DNA of 64,000 bases from positions 124,001-188,000 of the forward strand of contig JASKMD010000029.1 in assembly GCA_030144725.1 (NCBI GenBank), read 5' to 3'. Within the stretch, counting starts at the first letter, position 1; each line of letters starts with the position of its first letter. The DNA is from Haematococcus lacustris. Its lineage: Eukaryota; Chlorophyta; Chlorophyceae; Chlamydomonadales; Haematococcaceae. Under the pieces are notes generated by a model, which had not been told where the DNA came from, ran no database searches, and saw nothing but the letters and a program-made list of their open reading frames with translations. Positions 7,954 to 20,600 of this stretch are shown piece by piece. Position numbers and translations under genes: made by a program.

Positions 7954-10135
7954 CAGCCCTCTACAGCACAGTGGTTCCCCTACTATTACTACAGGGCAGG
8001 GGCTGTGTTATCTGTAATCCGAAATGTTTGCATGCAGCAAGCATCCGGTACCACTACCTGATTCACTACCCCAACCCGCTTGCGAAGGCCGGGCAATCTA
8101 TGATGGCATGAAACACATGCTCTGATGTAGGCACACATATGCGGTGCACACGTGCTACTGTGCTACTGGCTGCTGGGCTTGGGCCTTGGGGGCTCGCTCT
8201 CGCAGCATCTTGAAGCCCAGTGCTGGGTACTCCTTGCCCTGGGCAGGAAGCCTACCTCGGTGCTGCCACCTGCACAGCTCCAGTGGGCGCCACTTGGCCT
8301 CCCCTGCCCGCTGGAGGTTGAGGGCTGCGTTGCAGTCCCTGTCCACCCACTTGCCCAGCTTCCCAGGGGTGGCCTGGGCCAGGTAAGGGCACCACATGAG
8401 CCCCCGCACTGGCGCCTCAAACCGCTTGCTCCAGGCTGACCGCAACAAGCGGTCCTGCACCTGACCAGGCTTGGGCTTCCAGCCTTCAAGCCTGGTGGGC
8501 TTGCTGCTGTCCAGCTCCTCCTCACAGGGCTGGGGGCTGTTCAGGATTGAGCTGACCCTGCTGGTGCGGAACTCATCCACTGTCACCACCTTGCCTGGCA
8601 CCCTGTCGGTTGGCTTGCCGCTGTTGGCCCTCTCCACCACCTTGCGGCAGGCCTGCAGCACGGCCTTGGCCCCCCACCCACCCCGGGTGTCAATGCCTGC
8701 GTTGCCAAAGAACACCACCAGCTGCTTGCGGGTCCCCCACTCCTGCTGGGACATGCTGGCTGCCTCCTCCTCCAGCTGCATGGCACACAAGGCACACACA
8801 CAGCGCATGACATCCAGGAAAGGACTGGGGACATGGCACCTAGCAGGTCACATGTGTGGTGGTCATGCCATGCCCCTGGCCCCACCCCTCCCCCCCTACC
8901 CTTGGCACTCTCACCTTCATGAAGTAGCGCATACTGGCAACATATATTGGCCGCCCCTCTTACCGGGGTTGGCGAACATCTCTTGCGTGTTGACAGCCAT
9001 TTGCTTGGCAAGGTGGCCGATGGTGTTGGAGTCGCCCAACAGTTCTGTCTTGTCAAGCTCCACCAGCTTTGCTGTGATGGCTGCGTTGTCTGGGTCAGCA
9101 AAGAAGGCCTTGGGGTGGGGGCGCAGGTTCTGCCGGTGTGCAAGGCCGCGCATAATCTGCTTCCAGCCTGACAGCTCGCTGGGTTTGGCGAACTCCTCAG
9201 TCCATTCCTTAACGTTTTGGGCTGCCAGTGGGTCCAGGATGTTGAGGGGTTGGGGAGGGACTGGCGCAGGGGGGAGGGGGCGCCTGCTGGCCAGCCTGCT
9301 GCTGCTGCGCTCCTGCAGCTTGGGCTGCCAGGCAGGCTGGGCTGGGCCTGCTGCTGGACCTGATGCAAGGCTGCCAGGGAGAGGGCCCAGGGGGGCTGCA
9401 CCCTGGGCTGGAGGTGGCTGCACTGAGGGAGGGGGGGGGGCAGGATGGAAGCCGGGGGTAGGAGGCCCCACCAGGCATTTGGCCAGCAGCACCAGGGCCG
9501 CTAGGGACGTGAGTTTGCGCTGCTTGTGGTGAATGCCCATCCTCAGCCGGATGTGCGCCACAATCTTGTTTTTGACTTGATTACGGCCCCTGCAAAGCAA
9601 CACACGCACGCTATCATTCGCTATTATGTCATTCGCATTGCTATCCCGGGACCCAGTGTTAAGTGTTAGGTGTCCCGGGACACAGTTCCGATGCGGTGCG
9701 GAGGAGGACCCAGATGCGGCGGAGGAGGACCCGGAAGCTACCCACCTGATGAAGCCCTTCAGATAGCACTTGACGAACTGAATCCTCGACTTGGCCGCCT
9801 CCTTCAGTCTCTCCTTAAGCGCCCTCCCTTGTGGCGATACGGGGCCTACCCAGCCGAGGTCGTCAGGCTTGCCCTTGGGCTTGGCTTAGGCTGCTTGGGA
9901 TTGGGCTGTTTGGGCTCTTTCGCGCCCTTGCGCTTCTTGCCCTTCATCGCGCTCTGTAGTGTCTCACCTTGTACTGGCTGTATCAACTCGTAGGACTCTC
10001 ACTCTCGAGACTACATTGGCAACAGTTACATTGGCAACAGTCGTGAGCACGCAGCAGCTACAACACATGCACCCCCTACAAGTTAGCTGGAGCTGTGTTG
10101 TCTGGTCTGATACACATGCAGCCCTCTACAGCACA
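7954..10135 (-). mobile_element. Fanzor-family element, copy 3, with 15-17 bp target duplications
   Basis: The element proper is 7969-10118 (2,150 bp). The flanks carry CAGCCCTCTACAGCACA at 7954-7970 and 10119-10135; the last two bases overlap the element's CA start, leaving a 15-bp duplication. The right copy is itself followed by a tandem repeat of ACACATGCAGCCCTCTACAG (10112-10153). The 3' terminus and 186-bp block are as in copies 1 and 2. Confidence 0.8.
8155..9947 (-). pseudogene. Fanzor copy 3: RuvC-I region deleted and exon 1 frameshifted
   Basis: The last exon (8775-8155, stop TAG) is nearly identical to copy 2 and keeps VDEFRTSR and WVDRDCNAALNLQ. The segment between GAAGTAGCGC and CATACTGGC (near 8930) is joined directly, so about 1.5 kb present in copy 2 (roughly 3730-5280, including RuvC-I) is missing. 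On the other hand copy 3 retains an exon absent from copy 2, containing AFFADPDNAAITAKLVELDK and ending at a donor CCG|GTAAGA near 8960. Exon 1 (ATG at 9947) has lost one T within GGGCTTTGGC near 9881, which shifts the frame. Copies 2 and 3 are therefore independently damaged descendants of a fuller parent. Confidence 0.8.
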
Positions 10136-10153
10136 CATGCAGCCCTCTACAGC
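10112..10153. repeat. 21-bp tandem duplication at the edge of Fanzor copy 3
   Basis: ACACATGCAGCCCTCTACAG(C) occurs twice in direct succession and contains the right-hand target duplication of copy 3. Confidence 0.75.
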
Positions 10154-10894
10154 TGACGTGCTTGTCATGGCGACTGCGCAAACATTAGAACACATGTCGT
10201 AGCATGTATCAAGTAGCTGCCTGGGCGGTACTCAAGGAGGCACTATGGTCCTGTGGCTGATGGGCTGCTCCCCTGTGATGGCCCCAGTCTGGACATATTG
10301 CCTGCATGCTCTTCCCTCCGATGGCGACCCTACCCACCCCTGAGCTGTTCTGCTGCTGCTGCTGCTCCCCTGCTGCTGCTGCTGCATACTTGTCATTGCT
10401 ACAGACCCCATAGCACGCTAAGCGTCATTAGCGCAAGTGCAAACACCATGCCGCACCTAGCAAAGGCAGCTACTGCTGGTGCCAGGGTGATGTTCCAGGC
10501 TGGTGGCCCAGCATGGTGATGTGAGTGCGGGTGTACACAATGTCACGTGCTGACATGGTGACTGGCATGCCTCTGAGCTGCGCAGATCGAAGCATGTGCC
10601 GTCTACAAACATCAAAGTGCTATCCCAGATACTGTCATTGCCCATTTGCGTGACCCTTGGAGCGGGTGGGTCCCTAATGTGGGTGAAGGCTCTCAGCATC
10701 ATGTGGGGTGGCCCAGCCCCTGCTCCATGCTCTCCCTTGGTACACACCCGAGCAGGTTGCCCCTAAGGCCCCCTGAGATATCAAATGGTCAGTTGTGTTG
10801 TGGCGTCCCACATTGTCATCGCATCTCGCCTGAACATAGCACACCTGTCACCGGCATCCAGCGCCCCTTCCCACCTTTCTTCGTTTTCACCGAG
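10154..10894. other. intergenic stretch, no gene recognised
   Basis: Short frames only. A (GCT)n-rich patch lies near 10347-10383, and 25 bp at 10394-10418 match the 5' edge of Fanzor copy 2 with one mismatch. Confidence 0.45.
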
Positions 10895-12062
10895 CCCAAA
10901 GTCAGGCTAGACAAGCAAGCCAAAAAATGCCCATGTTTCGGACGGACCTAACTAACTCTATACACCGCCTCACGATGTAAGATTGGCATGCCATGACGCA
11001 GCGCCGCGCACGTTAGCATCGGCTCAGGGGAACAGGCCTATGGTGATCGGCTGCCCCGCGACCCCGTCCAATGTTCGGGGGCCCCGATCAGCACACAACG
11101 CCAGGAGCGTTGCATCGCTCTTATTTGCGCCCTAAAGTATGTGTGCTGATGCGGCGATGTCCTCGGCGATGTCCAGGTGCCTACTGGTGTCTACAGTGTG
11201 TGCTACATGCTGCTTGCTAGAGGCTTGTCTCATGGCCGGGTTGAGGGGGTACGCCGTGAGGTTTTGGGCCTGAAACTTCTTCAGCAGCTAGCTATACCAC
11301 ACACTCGCACCTTGGCGCTGACTTGGCCTTAACACGCATCAGCTCGGTCTATGGCGAGTGGTGGTGATGGACACACTGTCAAGAGATGTTTATGCATGCC
11401 ACATGTGCCCAATGCCTTGCAATGAGCACCGGGGAACCGCATCAAGTACTTCCATCGATTTTATAATTATGCCTGCAAACTGATGCGTGTGCTAGTAGTA
11501 ATCAGGTAAAACATGAAAACTAGCTAAGATTTGGCCATGCGAGGGGCCTTTTCCCAAAACTGAAGTCGTTTCAGCCCGCCATAGTTATAAGCATTGAAAC
11601 TACGACTACTCTCCGCCCATCGGAGCCGTCCGCTTACCTTTTGGTCGATGCCAGCCGCATACATATTAATACGTATGTCCGTATATATATTAATATGTAG
11701 CGTATGTCCGCATATATATTAATACGTATATTAATACGTATATTAATACGTATATTAATACGTATATTAATATGTATATTAATACGTATATTAATACGTA
11801 TATTAATACGTATATTAATACGTATATTAATATGTAGCGTATGTCCGCATATATATTAATACGTATGTCCGTAGCTACCTACAGCGACCTTGTTGCGTGG
11901 ACACAACTTTAGGCCAAACACCCTGCTGGCCTGCGCTTCAACGCCGCTGACTTTTCTAGCACGCTGAAGCTAGCGGTGCAACCGCGGTAGCAAATGGTGT
12001 TGTGAGTGTGGAGAACAGCATGGTACCCAATTTTCCCCTTGCTTGTCTAGCCTGACCCAAAG
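10895..12062. mobile_element. non-autonomous DNA transposon, 1,154 bp, with terminal inverted repeats
   Basis: The element is 10902-12055. The left end TCAGGCTAGACAAGCAAG is the exact reverse complement of the right end (18 bp; a further G extends the match outwards). Both sides are flanked by CCCAAAG (10895-10901 and 12056-12062), a 7-bp target duplication; allowing one mismatch it could be 8 bp, as in hAT elements. No open frame of useful size lies inside. The interior contains an AT-rich palindromic minisatellite. It looks like a deletion derivative or MITE mobilised in trans. Confidence 0.8.
11661..11875. repeat. AT-rich palindromic minisatellite (12-bp unit)
   Basis: Tandem copies of TATATTAATACG with variants (TATATTAATATG) and two interspersed GTATGTCCGCATATAT/GTATGTCCGTATATAT blocks arranged near both ends. 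The unit is nearly self-complementary (ATTAAT, ACGT), so either strand can form cruciforms. Its AT content contrasts strongly with the GC-rich surroundings. It lies in the core of the transposon at 10902-12055. Confidence 0.85.
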
Positions 12063-12389
12063 TCATCTTTTGTGGAAAGCAACAGCCCTTTCTCCCAATC
12101 CGCCCTAAGCTACTGTCAGAGCCCCATACTGTGTTTCAACTCAGTAGCGTTGTGCGGATGTCATGTAGCCAGTATCCTGTACATCTCGTGTGACACGAGT
12201 CGTGTCTGCCTGCTGGTGATGGGCTCGATGATCATTGATACAAAATGTTTTCTGCGCAGCATGCACTGCATGTAACCCTTTCGGTTTGTTGTGCAGCTCG
12301 GCATCGTATCGTCACACAGTAACGATGCAGTTTCCTAGCGACCAGGCGGCCAACCTCGCAAGAGTGTCGCCTTAAGTTGTGCTGTGGCG
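12063..12389. promoter_or_regulatory. upstream region of RRP5
   Basis: This holds the presumed promoter and 5' UTR of the plus-strand RRP5 gene. No TATA box or other named motif is convincing. Confidence 0.3.
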
Positions 12390-15300
12390 ATGCCGCCCCA
12401 CAAGCGCACCCTGGAGGATGAGGAGCAGGCATTCCCGCGTGGCGGTGCGGACCAACTAACACCGTATGAGCGACGCCGCATCGAGGTTGCGGCCAAAGCC
12501 GAGCTCGACCGGGAGGCAGCGGAGGAGCCTGGCTCTAGTCAGGCGAAGCAGGCCGCTGCTGGGAAGGCAGCCGCCGTAAGTAGCCGGCGTGCAAGCCGGC
12601 CCTTTCACCTGGCACCCAGCCCCAGTAGCTGCAGCAGAGCCGCCTGCTGGAGCACTTCCCTCTCCCACTTCCCAGGGCACAAAAGGCCGGAAGCGTGCCA
12701 AGAAGGGGGAGGTCACAAAGGGCGTGGAGGAGGAGGACCACTTCCTGGGCGATGCAGCCCGGCAGCAAAAGGGTTACGTGGAGCTGCTGAAGGCCAAGGT
12801 GCCGCCACCAGCCTGCCAGGCAGCTGCCAGACACACCGCACCAGCAGTGCAGCACACACGCACCCATGCACAGCTGCAGGCACGTAGACATGCCTGGGGC
12901 GCCCGGTGTTGGAGCATGCAGTCAGAGGCCACTCAGGCCACTCAGGCAAAGTCAGGGGTAGTGTGGCATGACGGTGCATGTGTATGGTGGCGTGCTGCAC
13001 CTCATGCATCTGGCCATACCTTGGAAGCTGTACACCTGCATGCGCTCTTCCCCCCGTAACCCATAGTAAGAGAGCGGAGTACTGGTGCGGCATTGCAGGG
13101 TATGGCAGGGCATGGCAGCTCCTCACACACCAGGGGGGTGGCTGCCAGCCTGGAAGGACCCAGGGCTAGATGGATGATCCTCAGCCTGCCACTCAGCTGC
13201 CACACTGCAACTGGCCGCACCCACCAGCTGTGCAGGTGGACGGCAGGCTGGCCATGCCACATGCACTGGTGTGCTGGCAGTTACACCACCACCCACCGTG
13301 TCCCCCGCACCTACAGTGCATGCCGCTGCACTGCCCACCTCCTGTGCACCTCCACTCCCTTGCACCTCCCTTGCACCCGCCCCACTGATGTCCTGTTGCT
13401 GGCCAACTGCAGCCCCATGGCTGGCCCATCCCCTGCTGCTCTCCAGTGCCCTGCTGCTGGCCTGCTGCTCCTACCACTGGGTCACTCCCTGCTGCCCTCA
13501 ACTGCCCTGCTGCTGGCCTGCACAGCGCCTTGGCCCAGGCATGCGAGTGTGGGGTATGGTCCTGGAGGTGGCCGATCGTGGCCTGGCTATCAGCTTGCCA
13601 CATGGTTTGAGAGGTTGGGTCAACCCAAAGGAGGTGAGGCTGACCCTGACCCTGACCCTGACCCTGACCCTGACCCTGACCCTGACCCTGACCCTGACCC
13701 TGACCCTGACCCTGACCCTGACCCTGACCCTGACCCTGACCCTGACCCTGACCCTGACCCTGACCCTGACCCTGACCCTGACCCTGACCCTGACCCTGAC
13801 CCTGACCCTGACCCTGACCCTGACCCTGACCCTGACCCTGACCCTGACCCTGACCCTGACCCTGACCCTGACCCTGACCCTGACCCTGACCCTGACCCTG
13901 ACCCTGACCCTGACCCTGACCCTGACCCTGACCCTGACCCTGACCCTGACCCTGACCCTGACCCTGACCCTGACCCTGACCCTGACCCTGACCCTGACCC
14001 TGACCCTGACCCTGACCCTGACCCTGACCCTGACCCTGACCCTGACCCTGACCCTGACCCTGACCCTGACCCTGACCCTGCAGGCTTCTGATGTTTTAGC
14101 AGCCCAGCTCAAGCAGCAACAGCAACAGCCACCACCGTCACAGAAGCAGCAGAAGCAGGGACAGGAGCTGGAGCAGCAAAAGGGGCAAGGTCAATTGGAA
14201 GGTGCAGCTGCAAGCCCCTCCGCTCTTACCCCGTCCCTGACTCAGCTCTTCCACGTTGGTCAGTTTGTGCGCTGTGTGGTGACCTCCCCCCCAACCCCCA
14301 GCCCCGCAGCTGAGGCGGCAGCAGCAGCAGGGGGAGGGAGGGCAGCCAAAGAATCCGCCACCCCAGTCAGCCATGCCGCAGCCAAGCTGGTTCCACTGAG
14401 TCTGAGGCTGCGCAAGCTCTGCTCAGGATTAGATCCCGCGACCTGTGCCCCCGGGGTGGCGTTACCAGCCGTGGTGAAGGCAGTGGAGGACCACGGCTTT
14501 GTGCTGGGGCTGGGCATCAAGGTAGGGTGTGAGGGGGTGGCAGCAGGGGGCAGGCAGAAGGGAGGCTAGCCACAGGGCCTCTGACTGGCCTGGACCTCAC
14601 CTGGTCTCACTGGACTGGGCCTCTTGCAACAGTGTCAACCCATCTTGCGGCTGCTGCTGCTGCTGCTTCTGCTGCGCTCTGTACCTTTGTCAGGGCGTCT
14701 CAGCTTTCCTGCGCCGCAATGATCACGAGGCCGCGTACGGGGAGGGCGCCGCACCCCTGGTGAGTTGTGAGTCGTGAGAAGTCAGGCTGCGAACCACGTG
14801 ATGGTGGAGGGTCAGGCCGTTCCATCAGGGAGGGCTGTGGGTGGCTTTGTGGTCGGGAGCTGACACGGGCAGGACGTACATCATGTCAATCACAGGCGCT
14901 CAGTCTCGTTGCAGTCAAGTTGGTTACACGTCAAAGCTGCCCGCTTGGCTCGCAACCGTCGCGAAAGAGAAGTGACACAGGGTGGTTGTCCATTGTGCAG
15001 CGTCAGGTGGTTAGAAAGAGCCCCATCGACCCAGTGTGCATCCCTTTTAAGTCCGAGCTCGCTGCTCATGCCGCGATGCTGCAGGTCGGCGCCCTGTTAG
15101 AGGTGGTCGTGAAGACCGCGCCGGACTCGCGTGGTGTAGCTAGTGTGACGAGTGACCCCACCCAAGTCGCAAGCGCGCTGGCGCGCGAGGACGCAGGGGC
15201 CTTGTCACTCGACGCGCTGCTACCCGGATCGCTGGTGACAGCGCGCGTCGTAAGCTGCTTGCGGGACGGGCTCATGCTGCGCTTCCTGCAGTCCTTCACG

Positions 15301-17594
15301 GGCAGCGTCGACCCCTTTCACCTAGGCCCCGGCCTGCCCAGCACCAAATCCTTCGCTGTGGACCAGAAAGTGAAGGTAGGTCGGCAGCAAGGATGCGAGG
15401 CAGGGTGAGGTCAGACGCGGGGGCGGGAGCGGGACAAGGGCGAGGCATACTTGCGTCGAAGGTGTACATGAGTACGGAATTATCCGTATTGCTGCTGAGG
15501 CCCCCTTGGCTGCAGGCGAGGGTGATCTACATCGACCCAGTGGCCAAGCAAGTGGGCCTGTCACTGCTGCCTCATCTCATCAACCTGACGCTGCCCACCG
15601 CCACCCCCATGCTAGGCCAGGTGGGGCGCATGTGGGGGGAGGGGGAGGCTGCAGCAGCAAGTGAGGCAATGGAGTGAGGCTGGTGGGTTGTGGGCATGGG
15701 CGTGGGCCAGGATTGGGAGGTGGAGGGGGCTAGGGGCTGGGGGCTGGGGCTGGGGGCTGGGGCAGGTCAGCAGGCCCGGGAGGGCAGGGTGCTAGGGGGA
15801 AGGTGGAGCAGGCAGAGGTGCAAGAGGTGCAAAGCAGGCGAGCAGGAGGCAGGGCGTCCGCTTGGGTCCCCTGTCCGCTGCTCCGCTGACTTCACTGCCT
15901 TGCCCTGGCTTTGCTGCTCTGCCCCTTGCTGCCCCCTCGCCCCTCCCCTGGCCCTCATCCCCCGCCCCACCTCCCATAACCCCTGACCCTCAGCCTCGTC
16001 CCCCTGACCCCACGATCTCCAAGCCCACCCCCCGTGCCCTCACCCCCTGCCGCCTGCCCCTGCCCCTGCCCCCTGCCCCTGGGCCCCCCCAGGTGTTCGA
16101 CACCGCCCGGGTGCTCCGGGTGGATGGTGGGCTGGGCGCCCTGCTGCAGCTGCCTTTGGGCGGGGAGCTGGGCGGCAGCTGCCCCGCCTACTGCCACGTC
16201 AGCAACCTGTCCGACTCGCATGTGACCCGGGCAGAGCAGGTGTGGGGCGCATGGAGACATTCGAGCGGCAGGGGCAGCGAGCAGGAGGGGGTTATGAGTT
16301 GCATGCCCCTGAGCCCCTGAGCGGGGGAGTGACCTGTCTTTGTGTGTTGACCACGTCCAACCTGGCTCAGCTACCTGCCGCCACAGAGGGCGTTCACCTC
16401 CCTTCCCTTACATTGGCGGCATTGGCCCCCTGACATTGGTGGCTTGGTGGCTGCCAGGGGGGAGGGAGGTGGACCTGCCTGGGGCAAGGGAGGGTAGGGG
16501 AGGGGAGCGATCCAGGCCTTGTCATGAGGGAGGCAGGGGTGGAAGAGGCCATGATAGATGTGGTGGCGGTGCGAGGGGGGGTGATGCCACAGGGTAGCTG
16601 GACTGCGGTTTCTGTCCCTGTGTGGCAGCAAGGAAGCTGGACTGCGGTTTCTGTCCCTGTGTGGCAGCAAGGTCTAAGACGGAGCAATGAGGAGGACATT
16701 GACAGCCAAAGGGAGGGAGGGCTGTGGACTGTACCATCTTGCAGGTGGCCAAGCCGGGAGGCAGCCTGCGTGTGAGGGTCATTGGCTTCAGGCTGCTGGA
16801 TGGGTTGGCCACCGTGACGGCAAAGCAGAGTGTGGTGGATCAACAGGTGCAGCAGACGCTACCCCATCACTGGCCGCTGCACACTGCGCTGTAGCATCAC
16901 CCCAGAGCACCTGGTCACTCCTGAATTAGATGTGGGTCAAGCCCTGTCACACCTAATCACACTGAGTCACGGCAGGCGCTTGAGAGGTGCTCATCAGGCC
17001 GTGATCTCACCAGGGGTCAGGCAGGCAGGCCCTGCCTCATCCCCCACAACCACCCTCCATGAGCTGCAGACTGCTGACGTGGCCAGGCAGGGATGATGAC
17101 ACGGCACATGGCCTTGCCAGGCTGAGGGGTGGGCCCGCACGCTAGAGCTGCAGCCCCCCACCTGAAGAGACGCCTACTCAGTCATCCTTGCCCTGACCTG
17201 CCTGGCTAGCAGCGCTGCTCACGCCCTGCGGCTGCTGGCCCCACACTGCCTAGTGTCATGCTCCCTTGGGCACTCCTCTGCCACTGCTGCTGCTGCTGCC
17301 CCCCAGCCCCCCTACTCCCCTGCCATGTGGGCCCCTACCCCCCTACCCCCCTGCCCCCCCAGGTGCTAAGCCTGAGGGATGTGTTGCCCGGCATGCCACT
17401 CACAGCCACCATCCTCACCCTGGACGAGGACGGCCCAGGTCAGTGCCACCCTGCAGCCCCAGCCTGCACCCTCACCTGCCTGGCACTGGAGTGCTTGGCT
17501 TGTTGTACCATCACGTATCATCATGCATCTGCTGTTGCCCTGCTGCTGCCATGCTGCTGCCCTGCCACTGCACCGCTGCCGCTGCACCGCTGCC

Positions 17595-17629
<35 letters not shown>

Positions 17630-20600
17630 AGGCCTGATGGTGAGTGTGGCAGAGCGTGTCAAGGGGCTGGTGCCCTGGGTGCACGCAACGGAGCTGGGCA
17701 CCCCCGCCTCAGCCCGCAAGAAGTTCAAGGTGACTGACCTGAGGACCTGAGACCTCACAGCCCCAGTTCCCTCCCCCTCACTGCAGCCTGGGCAGCTGGT
17801 CGAGGGGAGCTGGTAGTTGGGGCAGTTGACGCGCCGGGGTCCACTGCAGCTGATGGCACCTTCCTTCCTCCCTGCCTTGGTGTTATCGCCTTGTCCTGTT
17901 CCCCCTGTCCTGCCATACCCTGCTATACCCTACCAACCACCCTACCAACCACCCTACCAACCACCTCACCAACCACCCTACCAACCACTCTGCCCAATGC
18001 TGTAGCGGCACCCCGGCCACGAAGCGTCCCTCACAGCCTCTCACTCAGCCCTGCTCTCAACACTGCCCGCAGCTTCTACCTGTGGCTGCCTTCTCCTTGC
18101 GGTACACGACTTAGGATTTGGGTGTTTAGGTCTTGTAAGGTCTTGTCTCCACACTGTTGGCAACTGTTGTATCTGGCTGCCTTCTCCTAGTGTGTGTACG
18201 ACACAGGGTTTGGGTGTTGGAGTCCTGTCGGCTCTGCAGCCGCTGCAGCCCCTGCTGTCTTCAGCAGAGCACTGTGATGCGCGCCCTGGCATCACTTGCT
18301 CCTGCTCCCTGGTACCCCCTGGTGATACTGCAGGTGGGGCAGCAGGTGCCAGGTCGGGTGTGGTCCGTTGACCCTGAGCGCCACCGCCTGGCCTTGACCC
18401 TGAAGCCAGGCCTGCTCACCTCCAAGCTGCCCCTCATCACCAGCCCGGCGGCGGCTGCAGTGGGGGCCAAGGCCCACGGCATGGTCACTGGCATCAAGGT
18501 CAGGGGCCAGGGGGGCGGTGGGGGGTGGAGTGCAAGTGTTAGGGCCAGGGGGAGAGTGAGAGGGGGAGTGAGAGGGGAGCGGGGGGTGGGGTCCAGGACC
18601 TCAGATGCGGCACCCAAGGCCTTCCTACCCCTACGGCCCTGCAAACTAGCCCCACCCTCTCACTGCCCTGGCTGCCCCTACCTCCCCGCCTTCCCTGCCC
18701 CTGCCATTGCAGGCTTATGGCGTGTTTGTCACGTTCTATGGGGGCGTCAGCGGCATGGCGCACCTCACCCAGCTGGGCCTCGCGAACCCCGCGGACAAAC
18801 CAGAGGCGTTGTTTCGTGTGGGCCAGGTGCGCTTACCAGCGAACCCTAGTTACGCGCGGCCCGAGCCAATGTCTACCACTGCCACATGGCCAGGGGCGTG
18901 CTGGCACCCCCTGCTTGCCACCCAATGACCGACTGCTATGCACTGCTCAGTACATCAGCACCGGCTGTTTGCGTTGCACAAGAAGGGCAGTCGCGTGCGT
19001 CTTGTTGCTGTGCCGCAGGTCGTCCGTGCTCGCATCCTGGCGGTGGAGCCTGGCAGTGGTCGCTTGCGGTTGAGCTTGGTGCCGGGAAAGGCGGACACCC
19101 GGCTGACGTCAGCTAGTGCAACCGACGCAACGACCACTGAAGTCCCGGACTCAACTCCCGCCACGGGCGCGGCCGGCAGCACAGACGCGTGCGGTGGCCT
19201 GCAGCCTGGGCAGCTGGTCGAGGGCGTGGTAGTTGGGACGGTTGAAGCGCCGGGGTCCACTGCGCCGGATGGCAGCCTCCTACCTGCTCGGAGCTGGGTT
19301 CAAATCCAGCTGGCAGCGCCTGGCGAGGAGGGACGTGGCGGGGGCAAGCGTGCAAAGAAGAGTGGGGGGGCTGGAGGGCTGGGGCAGGGGAGTGTGATGG
19401 GCCGCCTCGAACTGGCAGCTCATTTGAGTGACCACCCAGAGGGAGCAGCGGCTCTGCTGGGACTGTGGGCTCAGCCCGGGGTCAAAACAGGTGTGAGATG
19501 TGAGGTGTGGGGGGGGTGTGAGGGCGAGAAGGTAGTGACTAGTGGATGGGCAGGTCAAGGAGTATGTCCGAGGGTGAAGCCAGCGGTTAGGTGGTTATGC
19601 CAGCTGCCTAAAGCCGGAAGCTGGAAACCATGTCTGCCCTGAGACCCTCACTGCTGGTCTAAGCTTGCCCTGCCCTGAAGCTGATGGCGCAGCCCCTCGC
19701 ACAGCTATGCCGCCAAACACAGCTCACTCCTGCCCTCATGCCCTCCCTACCACCTTCCTCCCTCCCCTCCCTCCAACCCAGCCTCCCTGTCCTCCACCTC
19801 CTTCATGTGCCCTTGTCATGCTCCCCTGTCGTGGCGTGTCGTGTCCTACCCTCGTCATTTCACCTCTACACCCTTGTCATGCCATCACCTTTCCTCCACC
19901 TCCTACACCCCTTGTCATGCCATCACCTTGCAGGTCCTCTGGTGGTGCTGGAGCGGTTGGAAGGCCAACGCACCGTGCTCCTGTCCCGCAAGCAGTCACT
20001 GGTGGCAGCAGCCCAGGCAGGCCGCCTCATCACCTCCTTTGACCAGGTGCGTGGCAGGTCACACTACCACACCGATTGGGTCACTCTCAGGGTCAGCAGC
20101 TGGGGCATGGCAGTGCCCATTAAGGTGAGGCCTTTTCGGGCAAGGGTGTGTTTTGTGTGTGTTTGTGTGGCTCGCAACTCGTGACGTCTTTTAGTCAGCT
20201 TCTGCTCAGAGGCAGTGTGTCTCAGCCACGAGCGTGACTGTGCAGAATGCGTTGTCTAAGCGTGCCATGCAAACACAACCTTTTGCAGCGCACTGCCACG
20301 TCTAGGAGCATTCGAACATGTGGCATCTGGCATGTGCCTCAGGTGTTTCAGAGCAGGGCACACCAGGGGGAGGGGATGGGGTGCGAGTAGTCCATGTAGG
20401 CTGTCAACACGCCACAGGCATCGTCCTGCCACAAAGGGCCTGCCTTCGACTTCAGGCGTCACTTACCCACATAGCGATGGGCTCCGTATACAAGCGGTCG
20501 TTGTCTTGGCAGCGCGTGCTGTCTCGTCTCCTGGCGTGCAGGTGGTGAAGAGCGCGCTGCTGTCGGGCTATGTGGCCAACGTGACGGGAGATGCGGTGTT

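Noticed and set aside
10457..10747. Minus-strand frame with LMFVDGTCFD, suggestive of a DDE transposase start
   Set aside because: A single short motif, no second catalytic block, and low-quality sequence around it.
13093..14569. Long open frames of Pro-Asp, Leu-Thr and Arg-Val polymers
   Set aside because: They are translations of the (CCTGAC)n intron array. Only the RRP5 exon pieces at both sides are real.
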